From contig NZ_JACHHJ010000002.1 in NCBI RefSeq assembly GCF_014207655.1, forward strand, positions 218,185 through 282,184: a stretch of 64,000 nucleotides of DNA, written 5' to 3'. Position numbers and translations under genes: made by a program. Of the stretch, positions 8,679-17,811 are shown piece after piece. Numbering within the stretch: position 1 is the first letter of the stretch; every line of letters begins with the position of its first letter. This DNA comes from Geomicrobium halophilum. Lineage in GTDB: Bacteria; Bacillota; Bacilli; Bacillales; Marinococcaceae. The notes under the pieces are model-generated. The model worked only from the letters and a program-made list of their open reading frames with translations. It was not told the DNA's origin and searched no databases.

Positions 8679-9791
8679 ATGGAAAAGATACTTTTTATCA
8701 CTCCCCATTTAAAAGGGGGGGGAGCAGAACGAGTTATACTATCATTAGCTAATGAATTTAGTGAAATAGAAGATATTGACACAACGCTAATGGTAAATAA
8801 CTTCACTGGTCCTTATATAAAAGATATTAAACATTCTTTAAGGACGCACATATTGAACAAAGAAATAAAGGTAAATCCTAGTTTATTAATTACATTAAGA
8901 TCTATGATTAAAGAGATCAATAAAATTAAGCCGACAGTTATTATGACGACGTTAACAGTTTCAAACTTACTCCTCTTGGCTATAAAACCATTTTTAAAGT
9001 GTAATCCAAGAGTAGTTGTGAGAGAAACTAACCCACCGTCTGCTCAATGGTCTGGAAAAAAAGAAAAAATGTTTAACGTTCTTTACAAACTTTTTTATCC
9101 TAGAGCAGATAAAATAATAGCTATCTCAGATGCAGTTAAAATGGATTTATTAGGTTATATCAATAAAGATAAACTTAAAAATAAAATCAAGGTAATTTAT
9201 AATCCTATTGACATTGAGTTAATTCAAAGACAAGCTAAGGAACGACCTGATACAAACTGGATAAATAAGAAAAGTAAATGTAATATCATATCAATTGGGA
9301 GATTAGTTCCCCAGAAGGATTACCCTACTTTGTTAAAGGCAGTTGCAATAGTGTCGCAACAAATACAATGTCAGTTAACAATATTAGGTGAAGGCCAAGA
9401 ATACGATCATTTAGTTAATATGACTAAAGAGCTTGGTATAACTGAAAAAGTACATTTTTTAGGATTTGTTGACAACCCATATTCATATTTAAAAGAAAGT
9501 GATTTGTTTATATTAACTTCAAAGTCGGAAGGATTCGGTTTAGTGATAGCAGAGTCGTTGGCTTTAGGAACACCAGTAATTGCCACAAACTGTAACGGCG
9601 CACCAAAAGAAATCTTAGACAATGGAAAGTATGGAACATTAGTAAAAGTTGCTGATGCTGAGAGCATAGCAAAAGAAATATTAGATTACGAAGATCCAGC
9701 TACGAAAAAAAATAAACCAAGTACCAGGCACTATGATTTTGATATAAAAAAAATAGCTAGATCATATTATCAAGAGTTAATAAGTGATTAA
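8679..9791 (+). CDS. GT4-family glycosyltransferase
   Basis: This 370-aa GT-B fold enzyme should add a sugar to the lipid-linked repeat unit at the cytoplasmic face. The N-terminal domain opens with ILFITPHLKGGGAERVILSL. The C-terminal nucleotide-sugar domain has SIGRLVPQKDYPTLLKA, the LTSKSEGFGLVIAESLALG E-x7-E type motif and GTPVIATNCNGAPKEIL. AGAGGATAA precedes the ATG. The donor and linkage cannot be read from sequence. A broken paralogue with a very similar C-terminus lies at 12473-12741. Confidence 0.9.
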   Translation: MEKILFITPHLKGGGAERVILSLANEFSEIEDIDTTLMVNNFTGPYIKDIKHSLRTHILNKEIKVNPSLLITLRSMIKEINKIKPTVIMTTLTVSNLLLLAIKPFLKCNPRVVVRETNPPSAQWSGKKEKMFNVLYKLFYPRADKIIAISDAVKMDLLGYINKDKLKNKIKVIYNPIDIELIQRQAKERPDTNWINKKSKCNIISIGRLVPQKDYPTLLKAVAIVSQQIQCQLTILGEGQEYDHLVNMTKELGITEKVHFLGFVDNPYSYLKESDLFILTSKSEGFGLVIAESLALGTPVIATNCNGAPKEILDNGKYGTLVKVADAESIAKEILDYEDPATKKNKPSTRHYDFDIKKIARSYYQELISD

Positions 9792-10024
9792 ATCAAATTA
9801 TATTTGGGAATAATCGGTTTTCTTGTATATTTGAAGGAAAGTGCCTAAGAAATAAAGAATCACCAAGAAACTTTATAATAAATTCAGAGTCCTAAAGTGC
9901 TTATTATCTATCGGTTTTTTAAAAGAAGCCGCAAGGATTTTGCTGCCACTTCCTTCATAATTTGTATACTATTTCTGATCGTTTAAACACATTATTCTAA
10001 CGAAATAAGGAGTGACATTTTTAA

Positions 10025-11371
10025 GTGAATAAATATTATAGTGATTTATCTGCTAAAATACATAATAAACACGCTATTGTTGGAGTTTTGGGTTTAGGTT
10101 ACGTAGGGCTACCATTAGCAATATCAATTGCAGAAGCTGGATTTAAAGTGATTGGGATAGATATAGACACAGACAAAGTTCAGTATTTAAATGAGGGTAA
10201 TTCATATATTAATGATATAGATAATAGAGTAGTTCAAGATCTAATAATAGCTGGTAATTTAGAAGTTACCTCTACATTTTCTGCTATAAAAGAATTAGAT
10301 GCTTTATGTGTTTGTGTGCCAACACCATTAAACCAATCCCAAATTCCAGATATGTCTTTTATACAAACTTCCGTAGAACAGATAAAACCCTATATGAAAA
10401 CTGGTCTGCTGATAACCTTGGAGAGTACTACTTATCCAGGTACGACTGATGAACTTCTAAAAAAAGAAATTGAAAAAGATGGCTTATCAGTGGGTGAAGA
10501 TTTCTTCTTATGTTATTCACCAGAACGTGTCGATCCAGGAAATAAAGAATTTAGTATAGGTAATACACCTAAGGTTATAGGTGGTATAACAAGCTTTTGT
10601 AAGGAACTTGGTATAAGCTTGTACAAGACATTCGTCGATGAAGTTGTGCCAGTATCAACTACAAAAGTTGCTGAGATGAGTAAACTCTTGGAAAATACGT
10701 TCAGGAGTATTAACATCGCATTCATTAATGAAATGGCAATGTTGTCAGAGAAATTGGAAATAGACATTTGGGAGACAATAGAAGCGGCAAATAGCAAACC
10801 TTTTGGATATATGAAATTTTCGCCAGGGCCCGGTATTGGTGGGCACTGCATTCCTCTTGATCCTATGTATCTTTCTTGGAAAGCCAAAGAGCAAAATTTT
10901 CATAGTCACTTTATTGACTTAGCTCAAGAAGTGAATAAAAAGATGCCTGATTATACACATCAAAAAATAAGTATTGCTTTAAATGAACATACAAAATCTA
11001 TAAAAGGCTCTAAAATTTTATTACTTGGAATAACTTACAAGCCAGATATCGACGATGTTCGGGAGTCTCCAGCTCTAGACCTTTATGAAAAGTTAATCGA
11101 ATCGGGAGCACTAGTATCATTTTATGATCCATATGTAAATAATTTTAGAGATAAAAAGGGGGAAATTATTCAAAGAGTGGATATCAATTACTCAGATTTG
11201 ATAAATTTTGACTGCGCCGTGCTGTTTACACACCATAGCCATTTTGAATTGGATCAAATATTATATAATTCTAATCTAATAGTAGATACAAGAAATGGTT
11301 TCAAGGACTATAATTCTGAGAAAGTTTATATACTTGGGTCTAAAGAAGAAAAAAATAAAGTTTTGATATAA
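10025..11371 (+). CDS. UDP-sugar 6-dehydrogenase (WecC/WbpA type)
   Basis: This 448-aa nucleotide-sugar dehydrogenase oxidises a UDP-hexose or UDP-HexNAc to its uronic acid. The NAD site is GVLGLGYVGLPLAISIAEAG. The middle domain has STTYPGTTDELL and PERVDPGN, and the active-site stretch is GPGIGGHCIPLDP with the catalytic Cys. The C-terminal domain contains LGITYKPDIDDVRESPAL. The pattern fits the UDP-GlcNAc or UDP-ManNAc dehydrogenase branch more than plain UDP-glucose dehydrogenase, but the substrate is inferred. It starts with GTG after ATAAGGAGTG. Confidence 0.9.
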   Translation: MNKYYSDLSAKIHNKHAIVGVLGLGYVGLPLAISIAEAGFKVIGIDIDTDKVQYLNEGNSYINDIDNRVVQDLIIAGNLEVTSTFSAIKELDALCVCVPTPLNQSQIPDMSFIQTSVEQIKPYMKTGLLITLESTTYPGTTDELLKKEIEKDGLSVGEDFFLCYSPERVDPGNKEFSIGNTPKVIGGITSFCKELGISLYKTFVDEVVPVSTTKVAEMSKLLENTFRSINIAFINEMAMLSEKLEIDIWETIEAANSKPFGYMKFSPGPGIGGHCIPLDPMYLSWKAKEQNFHSHFIDLAQEVNKKMPDYTHQKISIALNEHTKSIKGSKILLLGITYKPDIDDVRESPALDLYEKLIESGALVSFYDPYVNNFRDKKGEIIQRVDINYSDLINFDCAVLFTHHSHFELDQILYNSNLIVDTRNGFKDYNSEKVYILGSKEEKNKVLI

Positions 11372-11388
11372 ATGGGTGAGGAACGGTA

Positions 11389-11450
11389 ATTAAATTTATC
11401 AGTGTTATAGGTATCTATAACACTATTGACGAGAAGGTAGTAATGCTACT
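11389..11450 (+). pseudogene. Possible N-terminal fragment of a glycosyltransferase cut by an IS
   Basis: After GTGAGGAACGGTA, an open frame beginning with ATT reads KFISVIGIYNTIDEKVVMLL and then runs into the IS end. It can be aligned loosely with the N-terminus of the 8679 glycosyltransferase (KILFITPHLKGGGAERVILS). If so, it is the 5' end of the gene whose 3' end survives at 12473-12741. The alignment is short, so this is tentative. Confidence 0.3.
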
Positions 11451-12472
11451 AGGTGCTGCTGAATAAATAAAAACACCCTTTATAACAAGGATTTTCGCTA
11501 TTTTTGTCGAAATAAAGTGCAACGGATTTGAAGCTTCTGAATGAAGCCCGGGAAAAGGAGGAAGCGATGATCGATGGGTTGCATGAACCTTTCTGCGGAA
11601 GCCAGAAGAAGCCACAAACCTATCGGAAACAAGCTCGACAATCCTACCTGTCCATCGCCAAGCAGAAAAGCCCGAAACGTAAAAAGGTAAGGAAAGCGAT
11701 TCGAAAGCAATGGGGCTACGTTGGGCGGATCTCCATCATTTGGCGATCCTGTCCCGTCCATCCGGGTTTGAACGACTAAGCAACAAACAATATGGTAAGC
11801 TACTTGTCATTTAGGAATTGTATCACCAACCAAGGCAGATGTATGATTCAAAGACCCACCGTATTGACGATCGGATCGTTACATTCACCAACCTCATGTT
11901 CGGCCGATGGTTCGTGGAAAAGCCCATACGAACGTGGAGTTCGGCGCCAAGTTGTCCATGACCCTGGTAGACGGGTGGGCGTTTCTCGACAACTGGCAGT
12001 AGGATAACGTATCACGAAGCCGCTGATCTCCCGGGTCGGTGGAAGCCTATGTGCAACGAACGGGCGTCTATCCCAAAGCTGTGTTGGCGGATAAGATTTA
12101 TCTCACCCGCGAGAACCTAAAGTACTGCAAGGAACGCGGGATTAGTCTCACGGGCCCCAAGCTAGGACGCCCGCTCCAAGCAAGAATTCAAAGAGCAAAA
12201 GCATATCGAGAAGCGGGATGCCGCAGAACGAAATGCCATTAAAGGGAAATTCGGTGAAGGAAAGCTCACCTATGGACTCGGTCTTATTAGAGCATGCCTT
12301 CGAAACACCAGTGAAACAGTGATTTCCCTTCAAGTGCTCGTCATGAATCTTTCGAAAGCCCTTCGGGAGCATTCTTTTTTTATTTTTTTCATGTATCTGG
12401 GGCAAGAACGTTCAAAAATCAAAAGACAGCCTATGATTACTTGAATGAATGAAAGGTTATTCAGTAACTCCT
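11451..12472 (+). mobile_element. Degenerate IS element with IS5/IS1182-like transposase remnant
   Basis: The ends form an imperfect inverted repeat: AGGTGCTGCTGAATAA at 11451-11466 matches the reverse complement of 12457-12472 in 13 of 16 positions. Inside are fragments of a DDE transposase in several frames. One at about 11528-11779 reads LLNEAREKEEAMIDGLHEP and QWGYVGR. A C-terminal part at 12039-12390 reads YPKAVLADKIYLTRENLKYC, GPKLGRP and EGKLTYGLGLIRACL. The N-terminus is missing and stops and frameshifts abound, so it is inactive. At about 1 kb it is shorter than intact relatives. No clear target duplication is visible. Confidence 0.8.
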
Positions 12473-12741
12473 ATTTAAATTCTCAATGGGAAGGGTTCGG
12501 TTTGGTGATAGCAGAGTCTTTAGCCGTAGGCACACCAATCATTTCTACAAATTGTAATCGTGCACCAAGGGAAATTTTGGATGACGCTCAGTATGAGATT
12601 TTAGTTAATGTCGGTGACCCAGAACAGTTAGCAAACGCGATACTAAATGAATGCATCCAAATAGGTGATAACTCTAATAATCGGCACAATGATTTTGATA
12701 TTAGTAAAATCACTAAGGTATATTTTCAAGAACTTGATTAA
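12473..12741 (+). pseudogene. C-terminal fragment of a GT4 glycosyltransferase
   Basis: About 89 codons survive, reading EGFGLVIAESLAVGTPIIS, NCNRAPREILDD and a final KITKVYFQELD. They match the last quarter of the 8679 glycosyltransferase closely in protein and DNA. The fragment lies directly against the right end of the degenerate IS, whose sequence now supplies its only upstream ATG (12445). The catalytic N-terminal domain is absent, so it is almost certainly non-functional. Confidence 0.85.
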
Positions 12742-12817
12742 CTTATAGATTTAACTATGTACTATACTATCCATACAGGGATGTAATACCCCTGAGGTAA
12801 ACAAAAAGCCAATTAAT

Positions 12818-14050
12818 ATGATGGTGTTTGTGATGAAAATTAATACAAAACAGGTACTTATATTTTTCCTGATTTTAACTTATCTATCGGGACAATTTGA
12901 CCTAAGTCGTTTGGGGATTTTTAATATTGAACTCGAGGTAAGGTATGTCTTTTTATTTGCTACCATACTGATTATGTTAATTATTTGTAAAAGTGATGAT
13001 AAGTTCAAACCAATTAATAAATTAACGAATTTCTTTTTTATAACTTCTCTATTATATCTGCTTCTATTGATCCTCTCTTTTTTTAACAGTAATGACAGTA
13101 CTGTTGCATCTGACAAAATAGAACATGTCATGTTTTTGGTTGTTTTAATAGGATTAACTTATTTGTCTATTAGATTATTTAATAATATGGACGAACTTAT
13201 CACTACAGTTATGAAAATATTCTTGGTTGTGTCGTTATTTTACATGCTTCCTGTTCTAATCTCAGTTTTAGGTGGGGATTCTAGAGGGAGTATAGGTGTT
13301 GGTGGACCAAACGTGGTAACACGTATTTTATTTTTTGGGCTCATTGCAGCTATTTACCTTTATATGTATTATAAAAAAACATTTTATTTTCTTATTGGTG
13401 TGCTGTTATTTATAAGTATTATTTTAGTCGGTTCAAGAGGGGGGATGATAAGTGCATTTATATGTTTAGGTATTTTAATGCTAGCGAACATCAAGAAAGA
13501 AAATTTCATGAAAATAAATTATAAATTGCTAATACCGATTTTTATGTCCCTACCTATCGTATATTTTTTATGGGATTACCTAGCAGAAGTGTACACTAGT
13601 AGATTTTTAGGGTTGGTTATAGATGACCTTCATTATGCCGGACGGGACACAATTATGGAAAATTCGATAGCAACAATTGGTGAAAACCCCGTTTGGGGAC
13701 ACGGGTTAAACGCCTATGCAGTAGAAATTGGAGGAAATTACCCCCATAATATCATCATTGAAGTGTTATTAGAACTTGGGGTAATTGGACTCTTTGTGTT
13801 TCTACCGTTGATCATTATGAGTATAGTATTGTTAAGGTTTCTAAAAATCAGTGTGATATGTATTCTGCCTTTCTATATTTTACTAGTTTCAATGTTCTCT
13901 GGTGAACTTTTTGATTTTCGATATTTCTTTTTGTGGGGATTAATAACACTTCCCTTGTTAAGGGAACCTCCTCTAAAAAACAATCTTCAAGAGGATAACA
14001 ACATTTATCTGAAAAGCTTGTTACGAATGAACCAGCAAAACCAGCGTTAA
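12818..14050 (+). CDS. Wzy/O-antigen ligase-like polysaccharide polymerase
   Basis: This 410-aa membrane protein has about 10-12 hydrophobic helices and a large extracytoplasmic loop (about residues 255-310) with GRDTIMENSIATIGENPVWG and NYPHNIIIEVLLELGVIGL, the pattern of the Wzy_C/O-antigen ligase family. It should polymerise flipped repeat units. A GAGG-like site lies too far upstream to be convincing, so the start among ATG 12818, GTG 12830 and ATG 12833 is uncertain. The gene is strongly AT-rich, like its neighbours. Confidence 0.87.
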   Translation: MMVFVMKINTKQVLIFFLILTYLSGQFDLSRLGIFNIELEVRYVFLFATILIMLIICKSDDKFKPINKLTNFFFITSLLYLLLLILSFFNSNDSTVASDKIEHVMFLVVLIGLTYLSIRLFNNMDELITTVMKIFLVVSLFYMLPVLISVLGGDSRGSIGVGGPNVVTRILFFGLIAAIYLYMYYKKTFYFLIGVLLFISIILVGSRGGMISAFICLGILMLANIKKENFMKINYKLLIPIFMSLPIVYFLWDYLAEVYTSRFLGLVIDDLHYAGRDTIMENSIATIGENPVWGHGLNAYAVEIGGNYPHNIIIEVLLELGVIGLFVFLPLIIMSIVLLRFLKISVICILPFYILLVSMFSGELFDFRYFFLWGLITLPLLREPPLKNNLQEDNNIYLKSLLRMNQQNQR

Positions 14051-14077
14051 ATATGAAAAATTGAGGTAGGTGTTACT

Positions 14078-15181
14078 ATTAACATTATTCATTTTGCTCC
14101 AATATCCGGAAATGAGATAACAGGCTTTAATAAGTCAATACCAAGCTTGTTGAAAGCATTAAAAAATAGAGGACACAGTGTATATTTATTCTCGACCAAG
14201 GAAGGAGTAGATAATACACATCCAAAAGATATTTTCTATATCGACAAAAATAAATATGTATTAAATAATGAAATTAATATAGAGAAAGTTATTGGCGCTC
14301 CACCGGATATAATAATATTTAATGGAGTGTATATACCGCTATATCTGAAAATAACTAAGTGGGCTCGTAAAAAAGGGATACCTTACATTATTTCCCCTAG
14401 AAGTAGTCTTACTGAAGAAGCTCTTAGACAAAAAAAATATAAAAAGAGAATCGGCAACTTATTAGGTTTTGGTTATATGGTTAAAAAAGCTAGTGCATTA
14501 CACCTTCTAAATGAATCAGAACAAAAACAAGCGAATAGATGGAACAAAATTAATTTTGTTGCCCCAAATGGTATAGATGTTTTAAATAAGGAGGAGTCCA
14601 TTGAAGCTTTAGAGGAAAAAATAAATGTTAAAACTAGCATTTCATTCATTGGGCGTTTAGACATAAATCATAAGGGTTTAGACGTTTTGCTAAATGCTTT
14701 TAAAAAACGTAAGGAAGATATGGAATTTAATCACATAACATTAAACTTATACGGCCCTAGCGTTAATTCGAGTGAGCAGTATATAAGTGAATTTATACGA
14801 CATAGCCAAATTGACAACCTTGTAAATTTAAATGCACCAGTGTATGGATCAGAAAAAGAAGAAGTATTAAATAGTACTGATATATTTATTCATACATCTA
14901 GGTTTGAGGGCTTGCCTATGTCTGTATTAGAAGCGCTTAGTAAAGGGGTACCCGCATTACTTACGCCTGGAACCAATATCTCCGAAGAAGTTGATAGGAA
15001 TCAGGCTGGTTGGGAAGTGCCTTTAGATCCTGATAAAATAGCGCTTAAGATTTTAGACATCGCAAGTAAAGAAAGCATTATCAAATATAAAAAAAATGCA
15101 ATTTCGTTTGTAAAAAAGAATTATTCATGGGACGACATAGCAGGAATACATGAGAAAAATTATTTATCTCTTATAGACTGA
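14078..15181 (+). CDS. GT4-family glycosyltransferase with apparent ATT start
   Basis: This is a GT-B glycosyltransferase of about 367 aa. The C-terminal half shows SFIGRLDINHKGLDVLLNAF, HTSRFEGLPMSVLEALSKG and TPGTNISEE. The first ATG/GTG/TTG-type codon in frame is TTG 14147, but the conserved first strand and loop (INIIHFAPISGNEITGFNK) are encoded upstream of it. Back to the stop at 14054 no standard start exists. ATT 14078 sits 7 bases after GAGGTAGG, so it is the likely initiation codon. The sugar transferred is unknown. Confidence 0.82.
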   Translation: MNIIHFAPISGNEITGFNKSIPSLLKALKNRGHSVYLFSTKEGVDNTHPKDIFYIDKNKYVLNNEINIEKVIGAPPDIIIFNGVYIPLYLKITKWARKKGIPYIISPRSSLTEEALRQKKYKKRIGNLLGFGYMVKKASALHLLNESEQKQANRWNKINFVAPNGIDVLNKEESIEALEEKINVKTSISFIGRLDINHKGLDVLLNAFKKRKEDMEFNHITLNLYGPSVNSSEQYISEFIRHSQIDNLVNLNAPVYGSEKEEVLNSTDIFIHTSRFEGLPMSVLEALSKGVPALLTPGTNISEEVDRNQAGWEVPLDPDKIALKILDIASKESIIKYKKNAISFVKKNYSWDDIAGIHEKNYLSLID

Positions 15182-15356
15182 TGTTTTGAATTCATCTATT
15201 AGCTCATCAGCCCGTAGAAGTCTGTGAGCAACAAATGATGTCTTTTTGCAACGTGATCGCATGCATCAATTAACTTTTAGTGTTGAGCCGAATTTTAGGT
15301 TTTCTCTTCCTTGTAATCAACCAAAAACAATAAACTTAAGGATGAGTTGATGAATA

Positions 15357-16130
15357 ATGGCAATTAAAGAAGATATATCGAGTGAAGATGAAGCATTGGT
15401 GTCTATCATTACTCCCACTTATAACTCGGCTGATTTTATCCAAGAAACAATTAACAGTGTATTAAACCAAACATATCAAAAATGGGAATTGATAATAGTA
15501 GATGATTGTTCAACAGATAATACATTATCGCTGATCCAATCCTATAATGATGCGCGGATTTCTTATTATAAATTAAAAAGAAATAGTGGTGCAGCTGTAG
15601 CACGAAATACTGCAATACAATACAGTCAAGGCGACTTTTTGGCTTTTTTAGATAGCGATGATTTATGGGAGGAAAATAAATTAAAAGAACAAATACAATT
15701 TATGAAGGAAAATGATGTTGGATTTACTTTTACTGGATACAGAATAATCAAGGAAGATGGCAATAGTACTTATAATTATGTAAAACCCCCATCAGTCATC
15801 GCATATAAAGATTTATTAAAAAATACTGCAATTGGATGTCTAACTGTAATGATAGATAAGAATAAAATCCCTGATATAAAGATGCCTGATGTTAGGGCAG
15901 GGCAAGATACTGCTTGTTGGTTAAGTATACTAAAACAAGGTCATAAAGCATATGGAATTAATCAAGAGCTAGCTTATTACAGGAATGTCGATAATTCTAT
16001 ATCCAGTAATAAATTTAAAGCACTAAAAAGGGTGTGGAAAATTTATCGAGATTTAGAAGGTCTAAATATATTTAAATCCTCATGGTATTTTTCTCATTAT
16101 GTGAAAAATGCTCTGTTAAAAAGAATATAG
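15357..16130 (+). CDS. GT2-family glycosyltransferase
   Basis: This 257-aa GT-A fold enzyme has VSIITPTYNSADFIQETINSV at the N-terminus, LIIVDDCSTDNT, the RNSGAAVARN motif and the metal-binding LAFLDSDDLWEE. The rest matches family 2 enzymes that extend lipid-linked repeat units. AAGGATGAG precedes the ATG. There is no membrane segment. It is one of three apparently intact glycosyltransferases in the locus. Confidence 0.9.
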   Translation: MAIKEDISSEDEALVSIITPTYNSADFIQETINSVLNQTYQKWELIIVDDCSTDNTLSLIQSYNDARISYYKLKRNSGAAVARNTAIQYSQGDFLAFLDSDDLWEENKLKEQIQFMKENDVGFTFTGYRIIKEDGNSTYNYVKPPSVIAYKDLLKNTAIGCLTVMIDKNKIPDIKMPDVRAGQDTACWLSILKQGHKAYGINQELAYYRNVDNSISSNKFKALKRVWKIYRDLEGLNIFKSSWYFSHYVKNALLKRI

Positions 16131-16168
16131 TAAATATATCACTAAGTTCTAAACCATTGGAGTAAAGT

Positions 16169-16204
16169 ATGACAAAGGGTTGTGCCATTTTATGGATGTT
16201 ATGA
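16169..16204 (+). CDS. Possible 11-residue leader peptide
   Basis: ATG 16169, with GGAG at good spacing, opens a frame of 11 codons (MTKGCAILWML) ending in TGA 16202-16204. That stop overlaps ATG 16201 of the next gene as ATGA. It may couple translation of the dehydrogenase-like gene, or may be a frameshifted former N-terminus. Nothing else supports expression. Confidence 0.3.
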   Translation: MTKGCAILWML

Positions 16205-17196
16205 ATCAAATTGAAAAAGAGCTGGAATTTGCAAAGAAAAAAGAGTTAGGCATGTTAGCAATGGTAAGTACAACATCAGGTCGATCTAACTCATTTAGTG
16301 TATTGCCACGAAGATACACAGAGCATTTTCTAGCGATAAACTTTCTTGTATCAAATGAAGAGATAGCGGAAGATTGTTTACGATGCTTAGATGGCAGGGT
16401 AAATTACATCCTTGTCGATCAAGAGCTAAAAAAGGATCTGAATTTGAATCGTATAGCGAAAAATGTTGTGAATAAGTCGGAGGTAATTGCCTATAAACCG
16501 AACGATGCCACCCTAGAAGCGACTGACTTATTAGTTCGCGAGCATGTGGCAGACCATTTTCTTGATAAAAATATATTGATGGTTGGATTGGGGAACATCG
16601 GTGGAAAACTAGCACTTCGATTACAAGAAAGGGGTGCGCAGGTAACGGTTATTGCAAGAAATTTTGATAAAGCAACTGAAACGGTGAAAGGCTTAAATCA
16701 TATTTTACCTAGACATGCATCTTCGATTCATGTGGTTAAAAACGTTCGTGAAGTGAATAAGCAAGACATCCTGATATCGTTTGTTTCTGCTAAAAACGTG
16801 GTAACAGAGGACTACCTCGACGTACTAGGTGAAGGTTCTATAGCTGTAGACGGAGGTATTAATAATTTTTCACCTGATTTTATTCAGAAAGCAACTGAAA
16901 CCGGAGTTAAAAATATTCGAGTTGATGTCAGGTTAGGGTTTCCATACACGTTACACAAGCTTCTCCCTGAGACAAAACACTTTTTCTCTAATGTACAGGG
17001 GAAAAGAAAATTTCTAGAAGTTAATATTGTAGCTGGTGGTATTATTGGTGAGGAAGGCGACGTGATTGTGGATCAAATAAAACACCCTACTCAAATTATC
17101 GGAATTGCGAACGGAACAGGAGGGCTGAAAGATGAAAACGAATATACAGAACGAGATCGATCAAGCCTCCATACCATCAGAAAGCACCTCAAATAA
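16192..17196 (+). CDS. Rossmann-fold NAD(P)-binding protein of unknown function
   Basis: This protein of about 334 aa has an N-terminal alpha/beta region (about 1-125) and a nucleotide-binding motif ILMVGLGNIGGKLALRLQE followed by VTVIARN near its middle. It also has VDGGINNFSPDF and a C-terminal IIGIANGTGG. The layout resembles shikimate- or methylene-tetrahydrofolate-type dehydrogenases, but I cannot assign a reaction. Its position just before the priming sugar transferase, overlapping it by 65 bp, ties it to the polysaccharide locus. Starts at TTG 16180, ATG 16192 or ATG 16201 are possible; 16192 follows AAAGGG. Confidence 0.7.
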   Translation: MDVMNQIEKELEFAKKKELGMLAMVSTTSGRSNSFSVLPRRYTEHFLAINFLVSNEEIAEDCLRCLDGRVNYILVDQELKKDLNLNRIAKNVVNKSEVIAYKPNDATLEATDLLVREHVADHFLDKNILMVGLGNIGGKLALRLQERGAQVTVIARNFDKATETVKGLNHILPRHASSIHVVKNVREVNKQDILISFVSAKNVVTEDYLDVLGEGSIAVDGGINNFSPDFIQKATETGVKNIRVDVRLGFPYTLHKLLPETKHFFSNVQGKRKFLEVNIVAGGIIGEEGDVIVDQIKHPTQIIGIANGTGGLKDENEYTERDRSSLHTIRKHLK

Positions 17197-17797
17197 AATA
17201 GCTAAGCGGATTTTCGATATTCTCGTTAGTTTTTTTATCCTTGTGTTAATATCTCCAATCCTATTGATCGTTGCAATTCTCATATTAATTTCTGATGGTA
17301 GACCTATTTTGTTTAAGCAAGAACGAACTGGGTTGAATGGAAATGTGTTTAGAATGTGGAAGTTTCGTACGATGAAGATCGTTAAGGATCCACAGGGATC
17401 GAAAAAGAAATATGATTGGGAAAATGGTGTGCCTGACGATTTTGTTTTTAAAACTTCCTATAACCCCAATATTACAAAGGTTGGGGCATTTCTCAGAAAG
17501 TATAGTCTGGATGAGCTTCCCCAATTCTTTAATGTTCTATTTGGGCAAATGAGTATTGTCGGCCCACGGCCTGAAATCGTTGATATAACTAAATGCTATA
17601 ATGATTATCAGGCTCAGAGACTACTAGTTAAACCGGGGATAACAGGTCATGCTCAAACAAATGGACGAGCGGAAATCCCGCACGGAGAAAAAATTGAATA
17701 TGACTTGTATTATGTTCGAAACAGCACCATTTTTATGGATATAAAGATTTTATTTCTTACCATCTATCAAACGATCTTTGGCAAAGGGGCATACTGA
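17132..17797 (+). CDS. Undecaprenyl-phosphate sugar phosphotransferase (priming enzyme)
   Basis: This 221-aa bacterial sugar transferase is of the short WcaJ/EpsL/PglC type. One N-terminal membrane hairpin (about 30-57) precedes a catalytic domain with [24 protein letters not shown], the [15 protein letters not shown] motif and SIVGPRP. It loads the first sugar phosphate on undecaprenyl phosphate and so starts the repeat unit. GGAGGG lies before the ATG, and the start is inside the preceding gene. Confidence 0.93.
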   Translation: MKTNIQNEIDQASIPSESTSNKIAKRIFDILVSFFILVLISPILLIVAILILISDGRPILFKQERTGLNGNVFRMWKFRTMKIVKDPQGSKKKYDWENGVPDDFVFKTSYNPNITKVGAFLRKYSLDELPQFFNVLFGQMSIVGPRPEIVDITKCYNDYQAQRLLVKPGITGHAQTNGRAEIPHGEKIEYDLYYVRNSTIFMDIKILFLTIYQTIFGKGAY

Positions 17798-17811
17798 AGG
17801 AGGAAAACGAT

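Noticed and set aside
16180-16191. TTG 16180 as start of the Rossmann-fold gene
   Set aside because: It has no ribosome site; ATG 16192 or ATG 16201 is better placed.
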